From Rubrobacter_F sp035642415 (GTDB lineage: Bacteria; Actinomycetota; Rubrobacteria; Rubrobacterales; Rubrobacteraceae), in contig DASQSI010000063.1 of the NCBI GenBank assembly GCA_035642415.1, forward strand, positions 1-20,445: DNA of 20,445 nucleotides. Reading direction: 5' to 3'. The notes under the pieces were generated by a model. That model worked only from the letters and a program-made list of their open reading frames with translations. It ran no database searches and had not been told where the DNA came from. The translations under genes and the position numbers were made by a program. Shown one piece after another: positions 7,602 to 14,900 of this stretch (positions within the stretch are counted from its first letter, which is position 1; every line of letters begins with the position of its first letter).

Positions 7602-8288
7602 CTAGTACGCGTATCCGAGACCAGAAGCGTGGTCGACGGGGGCTTCTTTAGCCTTTCGTTCAGCATCCGCCGCCGTCCGGCACCAGCGAAGCTCGATGCC
7701 CTGACGCTTGGCGACGAAGAGCAGATCGTCCCTGAGCTGGCCAAGGTCCTTATCGTAAAGGGTCAGTATGCAGAATCCACAGTGCTTGAAAGCCCAGACA
7801 AACGGTGCTAAATCCCCGACCACCCCTGTCTCGGCCGTCAGGCCCCAGGCATCTGAGATTTCGAGGCGTTTCTCCACGAGGTCGATTACGATCCGCCATC
7901 CTTCATCGGTCGGCACCTCGAAGTAGCCTGGCAGACTCTCCGCTGGGAGCATGCTGTCTTCCAGATCCCGGGCGTAAGCTTGTTTATAGGCCTCAACACT
8001 GGCAAGGTACTCGGCATCGTCTATGAACTTCGAAGGTGCAGGTGTGTAGAGGCGATGCTCGGTCACCTTGAGGCCTTCCGGGGCGTAGAACCCAACAAAG
8101 GGGACTGGCGAACGCCACAGGTGCTGTATAACTCCGAGCGCCACGTTGCGCCGCCCTCGCACGTCCCCCAAAGACTCAGCGCACCGGATAGCCGCCAGCC
8201 GCATGTGTCGGGGCTCCCAGGGATGCGGTTCCCCCACCGTGCGCAGTCTCCGGCTGCGCTTGCCTCTTATGCGCTTTATCTCTTGCAC
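7602..8288 (-). CDS. Unrecognised conserved-looking 228-aa protein
   Basis: The frame is long, with good coding character and a balanced soluble composition: no membrane helix and no signal peptide. Features include a basic start (KRIRGKRSRRLR), the aromatic patch HLWRSPVPFVGFYAPEG, FIDDAEYLASVEAYKQAYAR, the central block EGWRIVIDLVEKRLEIS, three clustered cysteines (two in KHCGFCILTLYDK, one in LRWCRTA) and the C-terminal GLGYAY. I do not recognise a family. GTG 8288 lacks a real ribosome site, but a TAGAAT box ends nine bases upstream, so it may be leaderless. ATG 8204 has GGGAG before it and is the alternative start. It lies about 135 bases upstream of the sigma gene on the same strand. 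Confidence 0.7.
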   Translation of the reverse strand: MQEIKRIRGKRSRRLRTVGEPHPWEPRHMRLAAIRCAESLGDVRGRRNVALGVIQHLWRSPVPFVGFYAPEGLKVTEHRLYTPAPSKFIDDAEYLASVEAYKQAYARDLEDSMLPAESLPGYFEVPTDEGWRIVIDLVEKRLEISDAWGLTAETGVVGDLAPFVWAFKHCGFCILTLYDKDLGQLRDDLLFVAKRQGIELRWCRTAADAERKAKEAPVDHASGLGYAY

Positions 8289-8348
8289 GACCTGGCTATT
8301 CTACAGCCTACGCCCGCGCGATGCCCAGAAAGCAAAGCCCGCGGCCAC

Positions 8349-8376
8349 AAAAAAGCGGGGACCGAAGAGTCCCCGC
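8349..8376 (-). terminator. Strong rho-independent terminator of the YugP-like gene
   Basis: This is a perfect 8-bp stem GCGGGGAC / GTCCCCGC (8355-8362 and 8369-8376) with a six-base loop. On the minus strand it is followed by six Ts (8349-8354). It ends transcription coming from the metalloprotease gene 27 bases upstream. Confidence 0.92.
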
Positions 8377-8403
8377 CCCTCAGAGCCTTGTCGCCTGACA
8401 ACT

Positions 8404-9081
8404 CTACTCGGTCTGGCTCAAGAAGATCAGGTACAAGAGCGTCAACAGAGCCGTCAATGCCGCCGCTATGTAGGTGAAGGCCGCTGCCGTGAGGACACGC
8501 CGGGTACCGGCCACCTCTCGGCTCGAGAGCACGCCGTAGCGGGTCAAGATGCCGTAGGCGCGGGTCGAGGCGTTGATCTCTACAGGTAGCGTGACCACGT
8601 GGAAGGCCAACACCGCCGCAAATAAGATAGCGGCAATCTGGATAAAGAAGGGCGCCCCTATGAAAATACCCACGAGGAACAGGGGCATCCAGATCTGACT
8701 GCTAAACGCTACCACCGGGAAGAGCCCTGCACGGAACTTCATAGGCAGATAACCAACACCGTCCTGGATAGCGTGCCCGCACTCGTGGGCCGCCACGCTC
8801 ACCGCCGCTATGGAATTCTTGCTGAAGTTGCCCTCTGAAAGACGTACCACCTTGCCTCGTGGGTCATAATGGTCGGTGAGTTGCCCGGCCACCGGCTCAA
8901 CCCTGACCTGCGAGAGGCCGTTGCGGTCCAGAATCATACGCGCTACCTGTGCACCCGTTAAACCGCTCGCACTCTGCTGCTTAGAGTATTTGGAGTAAGA
9001 ACTTCTTACCCAGAGCGCCGCAGCGCCCGAGATGAGCATACCCACAACCATCAGAAGTATATAACCTAAATAACCGCCCAA
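8404..9081 (-). CDS. YugP-type membrane zinc metallopeptidase
   Basis: This 225-residue protein of the neutral zinc metallopeptidase family 2 (YugP) begins with a membrane anchor (YLGYILLMVVGMLISGAAAL). The diagnostic core is LTDHYDPRGKVVRLSEGNFS followed by AAHECGHAIQD: an HExxH zinc site (H99, E100, H103) preceded by the DHYDP motif. Further membrane helices lie around 122-165 and 197-220, with the conserved LPVEINASTRA between them. The natural substrate of the family is unknown; it probably cleaves membrane or envelope proteins. TTG 9081 is used as start because GAGGAGGA lies about eight bases upstream. A strong terminator follows. It is probably transcribed separately from the BAX inhibitor gene. 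Confidence 0.9.
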   Translation of the reverse strand: MGGYLGYILLMVVGMLISGAAALWVRSSYSKYSKQQSASGLTGAQVARMILDRNGLSQVRVEPVAGQLTDHYDPRGKVVRLSEGNFSKNSIAAVSVAAHECGHAIQDGVGYLPMKFRAGLFPVVAFSSQIWMPLFLVGIFIGAPFFIQIAAILFAAVLAFHVVTLPVEINASTRAYGILTRYGVLSSREVAGTRRVLTAAAFTYIAAALTALLTLLYLIFLSQTE

Positions 9082-9112
9082 CGGCCGTTCCTCCTCAGAA
9101 CCGAAAACCTAT

Positions 9113-9137
9113 TTATTACCAATATTTTACTATAAGC
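9113..9137 (-). promoter_or_regulatory. A/T-rich promoter-like stretch before the YugP-like gene
   Basis: On the minus strand TTGCTT is followed, after 17 bases, by ATAAAT, in an unusually A/T-rich block of this GC-rich DNA about 30 bases upstream of TTG 9081. The spacing is good, but both hexamers match the consensus only in part. Confidence 0.3.
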
Positions 9138-9186
9138 AAGTACGTCCAGAACCGACAAAAGTTGCGCGAGCGTGTCTTGCACGCCA

Positions 9187-9217
9187 AAGGAGAGATAGAT
9201 GGCGTAGTTATCTCCTT
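9187..9217 (-). terminator. Imperfect hairpin at the end of the BAX inhibitor gene
   Basis: On the minus strand AAGGAGATA, overlapping the last codons and stop, pairs with TATCTCTCCTT (two-base bulge) across an 11-base loop. No T tract follows. It may be a weak terminator or a 3'-end stabiliser. Confidence 0.3.
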
Positions 9218-9903
9218 ATGGTTAGCAAGATCCGGAGCACGTAGTAGAACATCAGGGCAACGGCAGCGAATAGCGAGAGGGCGGCGGCAACGTACTGGTC
9301 AGTGCGATAGTAGTGGATGACGTTTGACGTAGTATAGAGTATGGCGGTCGCGGCGAGCACGATCATAGCGACCGAGAAGATTACACCGAGCGTGAATCCG
9401 AAAAGCAGGCTTGCTACGATCAGACCTAAAGCTACGAACCCGCCGATGATGATGAACCCGCGCAAAAAAGAGAAATCAGCCCTTGTGGTGAAGGCCACTA
9501 CCGTTAGACCCACGAAGAGGAGCCCTGTGATGAGTGCCGCTGCCGGGACCACCGTCGGGTCTCTGGTAAGGTAGATCGCGATGTACAGAAGAGGCAGGAA
9601 GATGATGGCCTCAATCACCACATATAGCGCGAGGCCCACATATTGTAAGCTCCGCGAGGTTTCCGAACGTGCCCAGCGGTCCGCCACCCAAGCCACCACG
9701 ATGAACAACACAAGCGTCAACAGCCACGAGTAGGTGAGATACTGCACCAGCTGAGCAACGCCGGGCAGGTTGAGCAGCACGTACTCGAGCGCAAGAAAGC
9801 CCAAGATCGCGTACGCCAGGTGCTCGTAGGTTCTGCGGATAAACCGGGCGCGCGCCTCCGGTAAGGCATACACCACTGCACCTGCTCGAGCATCGTAATC
9901 CAA
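9208..9903 (-). CDS. BAX inhibitor-1 (YbhL/YetJ) family membrane protein
   Basis: This 231-residue protein has a short cytoplasmic N-terminus and about seven membrane helices: near AYAILGFLALEYVLLNL, WLLTLVLFIVVAWVAD, YVGLALYVVIEAIIFLPLL, AALITGLLFVGLTVVAF, FIIIGGFVALGLIVASLLF, LGVIFSVAMIVLAATAI and YVAAALSLFAAVALMFY. The start FIRRTYEHLAYAILGFLALE is the family's entry motif (RxTYxhL). Relatives act as pH-sensitive calcium leak channels; the role here is inferred from family. TTG 9903 is preceded by AAAGGA about ten bases upstream. A perfect 24-bp palindrome 45 bases upstream suggests specific transcriptional control. Confidence 0.88.
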   Translation of the reverse strand: MDYDARAGAVVYALPEARARFIRRTYEHLAYAILGFLALEYVLLNLPGVAQLVQYLTYSWLLTLVLFIVVAWVADRWARSETSRSLQYVGLALYVVIEAIIFLPLLYIAIYLTRDPTVVPAAALITGLLFVGLTVVAFTTRADFSFLRGFIIIGGFVALGLIVASLLFGFTLGVIFSVAMIVLAATAILYTTSNVIHYYRTDQYVAAALSLFAAVALMFYYVLRILLTIRR

Positions 9904-9947
9904 AACCTGCTTCCTTTCGTGCGTTTTTCGTAAAAAGCACTTTTTAT

Positions 9948-9971
9948 AAGCACTCTTTTAAAAGAGTGCTT
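9948..9971. promoter_or_regulatory. Perfect 24-bp palindrome, candidate operator
   Basis: The half-site AAGCACTCTTTT (9948-9959) is followed directly by its exact complement AAAAGAGTGCTT (9960-9971), with no spacer. A third partial copy, AAAAAGCACTTTTT, lies at 9932-9945. On the minus strand a TATAAA box (about 9942-9947) sits between them, so the palindrome would cover the spacer and -35 of a promoter for the BAX inhibitor gene. A terminator is less likely, as no plus-strand gene ends here and the minus strand lacks a T tract after it. Confidence 0.5.
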
Positions 9972-10430
9972 TTAGTATATCGATACGTATCCCTGTTCGT
10001 CAGGAAGGTCCCCTTATGCGTCGACCTACTTCCGGAAGAGCCGATTAAGGCACTTTTGAATCTGGTGGTCGAGCGGCGATCGCCGGTCCCTTCGAGAATA
10101 TCGATGGCGCAGCGGGCAGGTTGCCGGCGGTGTAGCAGGAGAAGTAAGCACCCTCGTCACCCGACAGGGAGGCAAGAAGGTCGCCAGCTCGCCCTAGTTC
10201 AGGTTAGCTGCTCTACTGATCCCCTTCGGACGGACTACAAGGTTCTCCTGCTCCTTTAGGATCACACACGGCAAGGATGTATACCTAGGTAGCGTTCGGG
10301 ACAGAAACCGGCTCAGAAAGGGTGCTTCCCTGATGCCCAGTTCCCGTCACAGGCGAAGCTAGCGGGTGCGGAGCCCTTCCCCTAGACTATGCCGAGTCGT
10401 TGCAGGATTGCAGGCTTTGAGGAGGATAGA
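9972..10430. other. Gap of about 460 bp before fabI, no supported gene
   Basis: One plus-strand open frame (9966-10259) covers part of it, but its translation is rich in Arg, Ser and Cys with no motif and no ribosome site. Another frame (about 10259-10362) reads ITHGKDVYLGSVRDRN, which faintly recalls a PRC-barrel edge. It has no start and is too short to call. The region could be the remains of a decayed gene. The fabI ribosome site is at its right end. A plausible fabI promoter was not found. Confidence 0.35.
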
Positions 10431-11210
10431 ATGACGAAGCTTCTGGAGGGTAAGAAGGTGCTGGTGACAGGGGTTCTGGACCGGCGTTCTATCGCTTACT
10501 CTGCGGCACGTCTCGCGAGCGAGCAAGGTGCCCAGATCGCCTTGAGTGGCTTCGGGAGGGCTATGAGCCTCACCCAACGTACCGCTAAGCGTCTAGATCC
10601 CGCGCCACCCGTCCTTGAGCTCGATGTCAACAAGCCCGAGAACATACGGACCGTAGCTAAAGACCTCGAGGAGCGCTGGGGCGAGGTGCACGGGATCGTA
10701 CACTCCATCGCCTTCGCCCCTGAGGATGCTTTAGGCGGCAACTTCCTCTCCACCGAATGGCCCTCCGTCGCCGCCGCCCTAGAGGCTTCGGCCTATTCCT
10801 TGAAGGCCCTCTCGGTAGGGCTCGTGGAACTCATGAAGCCCGGCGCCTCTGTTGTCGGCCTCGACTTCGACGCTAGCATCGCCTGGCCTGCGTATGACTG
10901 GATGGGCGTTGCCAAGGCGGCTTTAGAGTCCACCTCTCGCTACCTTGCCCGCTACCTCGGTCCGAAAGGCATCCGCATCAACCTCGTCTCCGCAGGTCCC
11001 TTAAAGACTTTAGCCGCCAAAAGCATCCCGGGTTTCGAAGGCATCGAGGGTGAGTGGGAGCGGCAAGCGCCACTCTCGTGGAGTACCACTGACCCCGAGC
11101 CGGTGGGACGAGCTATTGTGAGCCTCTTAAGCGACTGGTGGCCAGCAACGACCGGGGAGCTGATACACGTAGACGGTGGGTACCATGCGATGGGGGGGCC
11201 GATCACGTAA
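10431..11210 (+). CDS. fabI: Enoyl-[acyl-carrier-protein] reductase, InhA/FabI type (NADH)
   Basis: This 259-residue enzyme reduces trans-2-enoyl-ACP to acyl-ACP in fatty-acid elongation. The start MTKLLEGKKVLVTGVLDRRS is the divergent Rossmann fold of FabI/InhA. LELDVNKPENI and VHSIAFAP follow. The catalytic set DFDAS...PAYDWMGVAK gives F146, Y155 and K162, aligning with InhA F149, Y158 and K165. VSAGPLKTLAAKSIPGF and TTGELIHVDGGYH complete the family pattern. The closest match by eye is the mycobacterial InhA group. ATG 10431 follows GAGGAGG by seven bases; the in-frame ATG at 10389 has no site. One family-conserved Gly (SIGFAP) is Ala here. It is followed 45 bases later by a second, different enoyl reductase. 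Confidence 0.93.
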   Translation: MTKLLEGKKVLVTGVLDRRSIAYSAARLASEQGAQIALSGFGRAMSLTQRTAKRLDPAPPVLELDVNKPENIRTVAKDLEERWGEVHGIVHSIAFAPEDALGGNFLSTEWPSVAAALEASAYSLKALSVGLVELMKPGASVVGLDFDASIAWPAYDWMGVAKAALESTSRYLARYLGPKGIRINLVSAGPLKTLAAKSIPGFEGIEGEWERQAPLSWSTTDPEPVGRAIVSLLSDWWPATTGELIHVDGGYHAMGGPIT

Positions 11211-11255
11211 AGGTGATGAGAGGGATCGAGAACGGAACTCGAACAGGAGGTTTTC

Positions 11256-12017
11256 GTGCGGTTTGATGGGAAAACCGCCTTGGTAACCGGCAGTGGTCGC
11301 GGCATCGGCCGTGCCATCGCGCTGAAACTAGCTAGCGAGGGAGCTAGCGTAGTCATCAACTTCTTTCGCAACCGCAAGCCTGCTGAAGAGACAGCAGCAG
11401 GATGCGAGGCATTCGGGGTACGGGCACACCTGATCAAGGCCGACATAGGCGACCCAGCAGCATTAGAAGAGATGTTCAAGGAAGTAGATAAAGTCTTCGG
11501 TGGCCTTGACATTTTGGTCAACAACGCAGCCAGCGGCTATAACCGCTCCATCGAACAACAGCGACCGAAAGGTTGGGATTGGACGCTCAACATAAACGCT
11601 CGCTCCCACCTCTTTGCCGCGCAGTATGCGCTGCCCCTCATGCGAAAGCGAGGTGGAGGCGCGATCGTCGGTATCTCCAGCCTTGGTTCGAAATTTGTGC
11701 TGCCGGAGTACGTCGTGGTCGGCGTCTCCAAGGCGGCAGTCGAGGCAACAACACGTTACCTTGCGGTAGAGTTGGCCCAATACAACATCCGCGCCAATGC
11801 GGTAAGCGGCGGCTGGATAAAAACCAGCGCATGGCAGCACTTCTCTAATTTGCGAACGATGACCGAGAAGGCCGAGCGGCACACCCCTGCCGGTCGCCTC
11901 GTTACTCCCGAGGATATGGCTGACGTCGTCGCCTTCCTCTGCTCTGACGCCGCCGAGATGATCCGGGGTCAGACCATCATTGTGGACGGGGGCTACTCGC
12001 TGCGGACGCCGGGATAG
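11256..12017 (+). CDS. fabL: FabL-like enoyl-ACP reductase (SDR family)
   Basis: This 253-residue classical SDR has TGSGRGIG (residues 11-18), NNAASG (89-94), the catalytic SSLGS (141-145) and Y152-x6-K159. It matches Bacillus subtilis FabL (enoyl reductase III) in places that ordinary SDRs do not: NNAASG, WDWTLNINA, VGVSKAAVEATTRYLAVEL, NAVSGG, HTPAGR and EMIRGQTIIVDGG. FabL uses NADPH to reduce enoyl-ACP and tolerates triclosan. Generic 3-oxoacyl-ACP reductase is the fallback reading, but the position between fabI and fabF and these motifs favour FabL. GTG 11256 follows AGGAGG by five bases. It is co-transcribed with fabI by spacing. Confidence 0.82.
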   Translation: MRFDGKTALVTGSGRGIGRAIALKLASEGASVVINFFRNRKPAEETAAGCEAFGVRAHLIKADIGDPAALEEMFKEVDKVFGGLDILVNNAASGYNRSIEQQRPKGWDWTLNINARSHLFAAQYALPLMRKRGGGAIVGISSLGSKFVLPEYVVVGVSKAAVEATTRYLAVELAQYNIRANAVSGGWIKTSAWQHFSNLRTMTEKAERHTPAGRLVTPEDMADVVAFLCSDAAEMIRGQTIIVDGGYSLRTPG

Positions 12018-12068
12018 ATTATGGTTCTTCTGAGCAGCGTAAAAGTTAGAACCGCGTAGATGGCAGAC

Positions 12069-12083
12069 AATCCTGCTAGGATT
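12069..12083. promoter_or_regulatory. Small dyad upstream of the fabF-like gene
   Basis: AATCCT and AGGATT flank a GCT centre (12069-12083) in the 109-base gap between the fabL-like and fabF-like genes, 43 bases before the start. It could be an operator or a small hairpin. No matching copy was noticed upstream of fabI. Confidence 0.3.
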
Positions 12084-12126
12084 ACCCGCTAAGATTGGAA
12101 AGTCGAGGCATGACGCGGAGGACGAG

Positions 12127-13368
12127 ATGAAGAATGGCCATCCGGCAGCTTATATAACCGGGATAGGACTTGTAACCCCCATCGGGGTAGGCCCGAGGAA
12201 GTTCTGGGATTCACTGCTAACCAATGAGAACGGGATGGGCCCTATAACCCTGTTCGATCCAGAGGGCTTTGACGTGAAGATCGCCGCCGAATGTACAGAC
12301 TTCGAGCCCAAGGATTTTATGGATCGCAAGACCGCACAGAGAATGGACCGGCTCGCTCAGCTCGCCCTGTCTTCTGCCATGTTGGCCGTAGATGACTCTG
12401 GAGCTAGAAAGTTCCTAGGCCAGCACCCCGAGCGAGTGGGCTCGGTCATAGGCGCCGGAACCGGCGGCGTGATGAGCTTTGACCGTACCCAGTGGGAAAT
12501 GGATAACAAGGGTGTTAACCGGGTGAGCCCCTTCGCGGTAACCAAGATGATGCAGAACGCGGGTGCCGCCCAAGTCAGTCTCCAGCTCGGTATCCAAGGG
12601 CCATCGGTTACCCCGTCTTTGGCTTGTGCCTGTGGCACGGATGCCATGGGCATGGGGTACGACTTGATCCGTCGGGGCGACGCGGACATGGTCCTGTGCG
12701 GGGCCTCCGAGGCCGCGATAACACCGGTCACAGTAGCCGGGTTCGCGGCGATGCGCGCTATGAGCATACGTAACAATGACCCGCAAGGGGCTTGCCGCCC
12801 CTACGATAAGGATCACTCGGGATTCGTGATCGCTGAAGGGGCCAGCGTGATAGTCCTAGAGTCCGCCGAATCCGTGCAGCGTCGGGATGTAGTCCCGTAT
12901 GCCAAGATAACCGGTATCGGCCGCACCACTGACGCCTACAATCTCACTGATCCCGACCCCGAGGGCCGGGAGTTCGGGCGGGCGATGGCTCTGGCGGTCA
13001 AGTCCGCAGGGCTGCAACCGAAGCAGATCGGGTACATTAATCCACACGGTACCGGCACCGTTGCTGGCGACGGTGCCGAATCCTGGGCGATGCATTCCAT
13101 AAACCCCAAGGCCCGAGTTTCGGCCACCAAGTCGAACCTGGGTCACTCCCTCGGAGCAAGCGGTGCGATAGAAACCGCCATCTGCGCTCTAACCCTCAAG
13201 GAACAGACGATCCCCCCTATGCGCAACCTTGATATCCTAGCTGAGGACTGCGCTCCTCTAGATTACGTGGTCGGCGAAGCACTGCCGGTCCCGAAGTTGG
13301 AGGCTGCCATCTGCGTCAACACGGGGATAGGGGGCCATAACGCTGCCATAACGCTGGAGCGCGTCTAG
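12127..13368 (+). CDS. fabF: Beta-ketoacyl-ACP synthase II-like condensing enzyme
   Basis: This 413-residue thiolase-fold enzyme extends acyl chains with malonyl-ACP. The family order is complete: TGIGLVTPIG, the active-site Cys in SLACACGTDAMG (C167, aligning with TACTSG), the two His in NPHGTGTVAGD (H308) and ATKSNLGHSLGASGAIE (H340), and K335. The C-H-H triad is therefore intact. The C-terminal gating loop, usually NSFGFGG, reads VNTGIGG (397-403), so both Phe residues (398 and 400 in Escherichia coli FabF) are replaced by T399 and I401. This suggests altered acyl selectivity. A polyketide-type ketosynthase is the alternative, but no partner genes support that. ATG 12127 is preceded by GGAGGACGAG. 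It is convergent with dnaB. Confidence 0.88.
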   Translation: MKNGHPAAYITGIGLVTPIGVGPRKFWDSLLTNENGMGPITLFDPEGFDVKIAAECTDFEPKDFMDRKTAQRMDRLAQLALSSAMLAVDDSGARKFLGQHPERVGSVIGAGTGGVMSFDRTQWEMDNKGVNRVSPFAVTKMMQNAGAAQVSLQLGIQGPSVTPSLACACGTDAMGMGYDLIRRGDADMVLCGASEAAITPVTVAGFAAMRAMSIRNNDPQGACRPYDKDHSGFVIAEGASVIVLESAESVQRRDVVPYAKITGIGRTTDAYNLTDPDPEGREFGRAMALAVKSAGLQPKQIGYINPHGTGTVAGDGAESWAMHSINPKARVSATKSNLGHSLGASGAIETAICALTLKEQTIPPMRNLDILAEDCAPLDYVVGEALPVPKLEAAICVNTGIGGHNAAITLERV

Positions 13369-13388
13369 ATCTTCTGTGTGCAGAAGAT
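13369..13388. terminator. Hairpin between convergent fabF and dnaB
   Basis: ATCTTCTG (13369-13376) and CAGAAGAT (13381-13388) form a perfect 8-bp stem with loop TGTG, starting at the base after the fabF stop. No T tract follows on either strand. Its place between convergent genes suggests a shared, possibly rho-assisted, end point. Confidence 0.5.
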
Positions 13389-13421
13389 TCTGCCCTGGAT
13401 TACTGAAGCTCCTGTAACACC

Positions 13422-14798
13422 TCAGCGACGGGCGAGAGAAGCAAACTTGGTGTACTGCTCGAGCCAGGCGAGCTGAACCTTGCCGGTAGGCCCATTGCGA
13501 TGCTTGCCGATGATAACCTCGGCGATGCCCTTATCGTCAGAGTCGGTGTTGTAGTACTCGTCACGGTAGAGGAACATCACCAAGTCGGCATCCTGCTCGA
13601 TTGCGCCGCTGTCTCGAAGGTCCGAGAGCAAGGGACGTTTGTCGTGGCGTCCTTCTACAGCGCGGGAGAGCTGGGCGATGGCGAGGACCGGGACGTCGAG
13701 GTCGCGGGCTAGCACTTTCAGGCCGCGACTGATCTCTGCTATCTCCTGCTGGCGGTTCTCGGAGCGGTTGCCCTGCCCGACCATCAGCTGCAAATAATCC
13801 ACGACGACGAGCGAGAGCGGAGCGCCACTTTGGCCTTCGGTATTTACCTGAGCGTGGAGGCGGCTGGCGAGGCGTCGGACCTTGGCACGCATTTCCATGA
13901 GAGTAATGCCGGCGGTATCGTCGATCCAAATCGGGGCGCGGCTAACCTCGGCGACCCCACGCACGAGCTTGGGCCAGTCCTCGGCCTTGACGTTGCCGCT
14001 CCTCAGGTCCTGTGTCCTTATCCGCGTGGTCTGCGAGATGAGACGCTGGACGAGCTGCGCCTTGCTCATCTCTAAAGAGAAGACTGCTACAGGCAGCCCC
14101 TTAGCGCCCGCGGCATGCCAAATGATGTTCAGAGCGAGCGCCGTCTTACCCATCGCAGGTCGGGCGGCCAAAACTACCAGGTCGCTCTTATGAAACCCCG
14201 TTGTTTTCTGGTCGAGATCCTCGAAGCCCGATTCGACCCCCGTGACTTCGCCCTCAGCCTCGTAGAGACGCTGCACCATCTCCAGGGCACCCGGCGCCAG
14301 CTCCGAAATGGGCGCTAAACGCTCCTTCAGTTGCCGGTTGGAGATGCCGTAGATGAGCTGCTCGGCAGCGTCGAGCGCTTGTGTCACATCCTCAGGCTCG
14401 GTGAAGGCTTCCTGTTGGATACGACTCCCGGCGTCTATAACGGCCCTCAAAAGCGCCTTGCCACGGACAATCTCTGCGTAACGGCCGGCGTTGGCCGCCG
14501 TGGGAACGCTCTCGACGATCCGGAAGACGTATTGCCGCCCACCAATGCGGTCGAACTCGCCAATGTTCCTGAGCTCGTTGGTGAGCGTGAGTTGGTCTAT
14601 TGGGTCGCCGCGCGAGTACAAACGCATCATGGCACCGTACAAGACCCGATGCGTCTCGGAGTAAAAGTCCTCCGCAACGAGCATCTCCCCAACCACCGAG
14701 ACCGCGGTTTCGGAGACGAGCATTGCACCTATCACGGCTCGCTCGGCGTCAAGGTCATGCGGCGGCACGAGGGCATCGCCAGCGGCCCCCGACGGCAC
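13422..14798 (-). CDS. dnaB: Replicative DNA helicase DnaB
   Basis: This protein of about 458 residues is the hexameric helicase that unwinds DNA at the replication fork. The N-terminal primase-interacting domain starts VPPHDLDAERAVIGAML. The RecA-like domain has Walker A ARPAMGKT (about 212-219), Walker B LVVVDYLQL (D334), and the later QLSRAVE, LSDLRDSGAIEQDAD and KHRNGPTG motifs, all in the usual order; no intein interrupts them. GTG 14798 is chosen because GGGAGG lies nine bases upstream. TTG 14843 and ATG 14825 are in frame but have no ribosome site. It is the last gene of the rpsF-rpsR-rplI-dnaB unit, 102 bases after rplI. Confidence 0.95.
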   Translation of the reverse strand: MPSGAAGDALVPPHDLDAERAVIGAMLVSETAVSVVGEMLVAEDFYSETHRVLYGAMMRLYSRGDPIDQLTLTNELRNIGEFDRIGGRQYVFRIVESVPTAANAGRYAEIVRGKALLRAVIDAGSRIQQEAFTEPEDVTQALDAAEQLIYGISNRQLKERLAPISELAPGALEMVQRLYEAEGEVTGVESGFEDLDQKTTGFHKSDLVVLAARPAMGKTALALNIIWHAAGAKGLPVAVFSLEMSKAQLVQRLISQTTRIRTQDLRSGNVKAEDWPKLVRGVAEVSRAPIWIDDTAGITLMEMRAKVRRLASRLHAQVNTEGQSGAPLSLVVVDYLQLMVGQGNRSENRQQEIAEISRGLKVLARDLDVPVLAIAQLSRAVEGRHDKRPLLSDLRDSGAIEQDADLVMFLYRDEYYNTDSDDKGIAEVIIGKHRNGPTGKVQLAWLEQYTKFASLARR

Positions 14799-14900
14799 TC
14801 CCCGGATCCTCCCCCTATGCTCCATATAATCAGCATGCAGCAAAAAGGGTTCTATTACAAGACGGGACCCCTAAGGCTTTAGTTTAGGTAGCAGTTAACG

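Noticed and set aside
9966..10259. Plus-strand open frame of 97 codons
   Set aside because: It begins at a TTG next to the palindrome without ribosome site, and its composition is that of random GC-rich DNA.
12357..12816. Antisense open frames within the fabF-like gene
   Set aside because: Codon bias of the real gene opens the opposite frames; no start signals or protein character.
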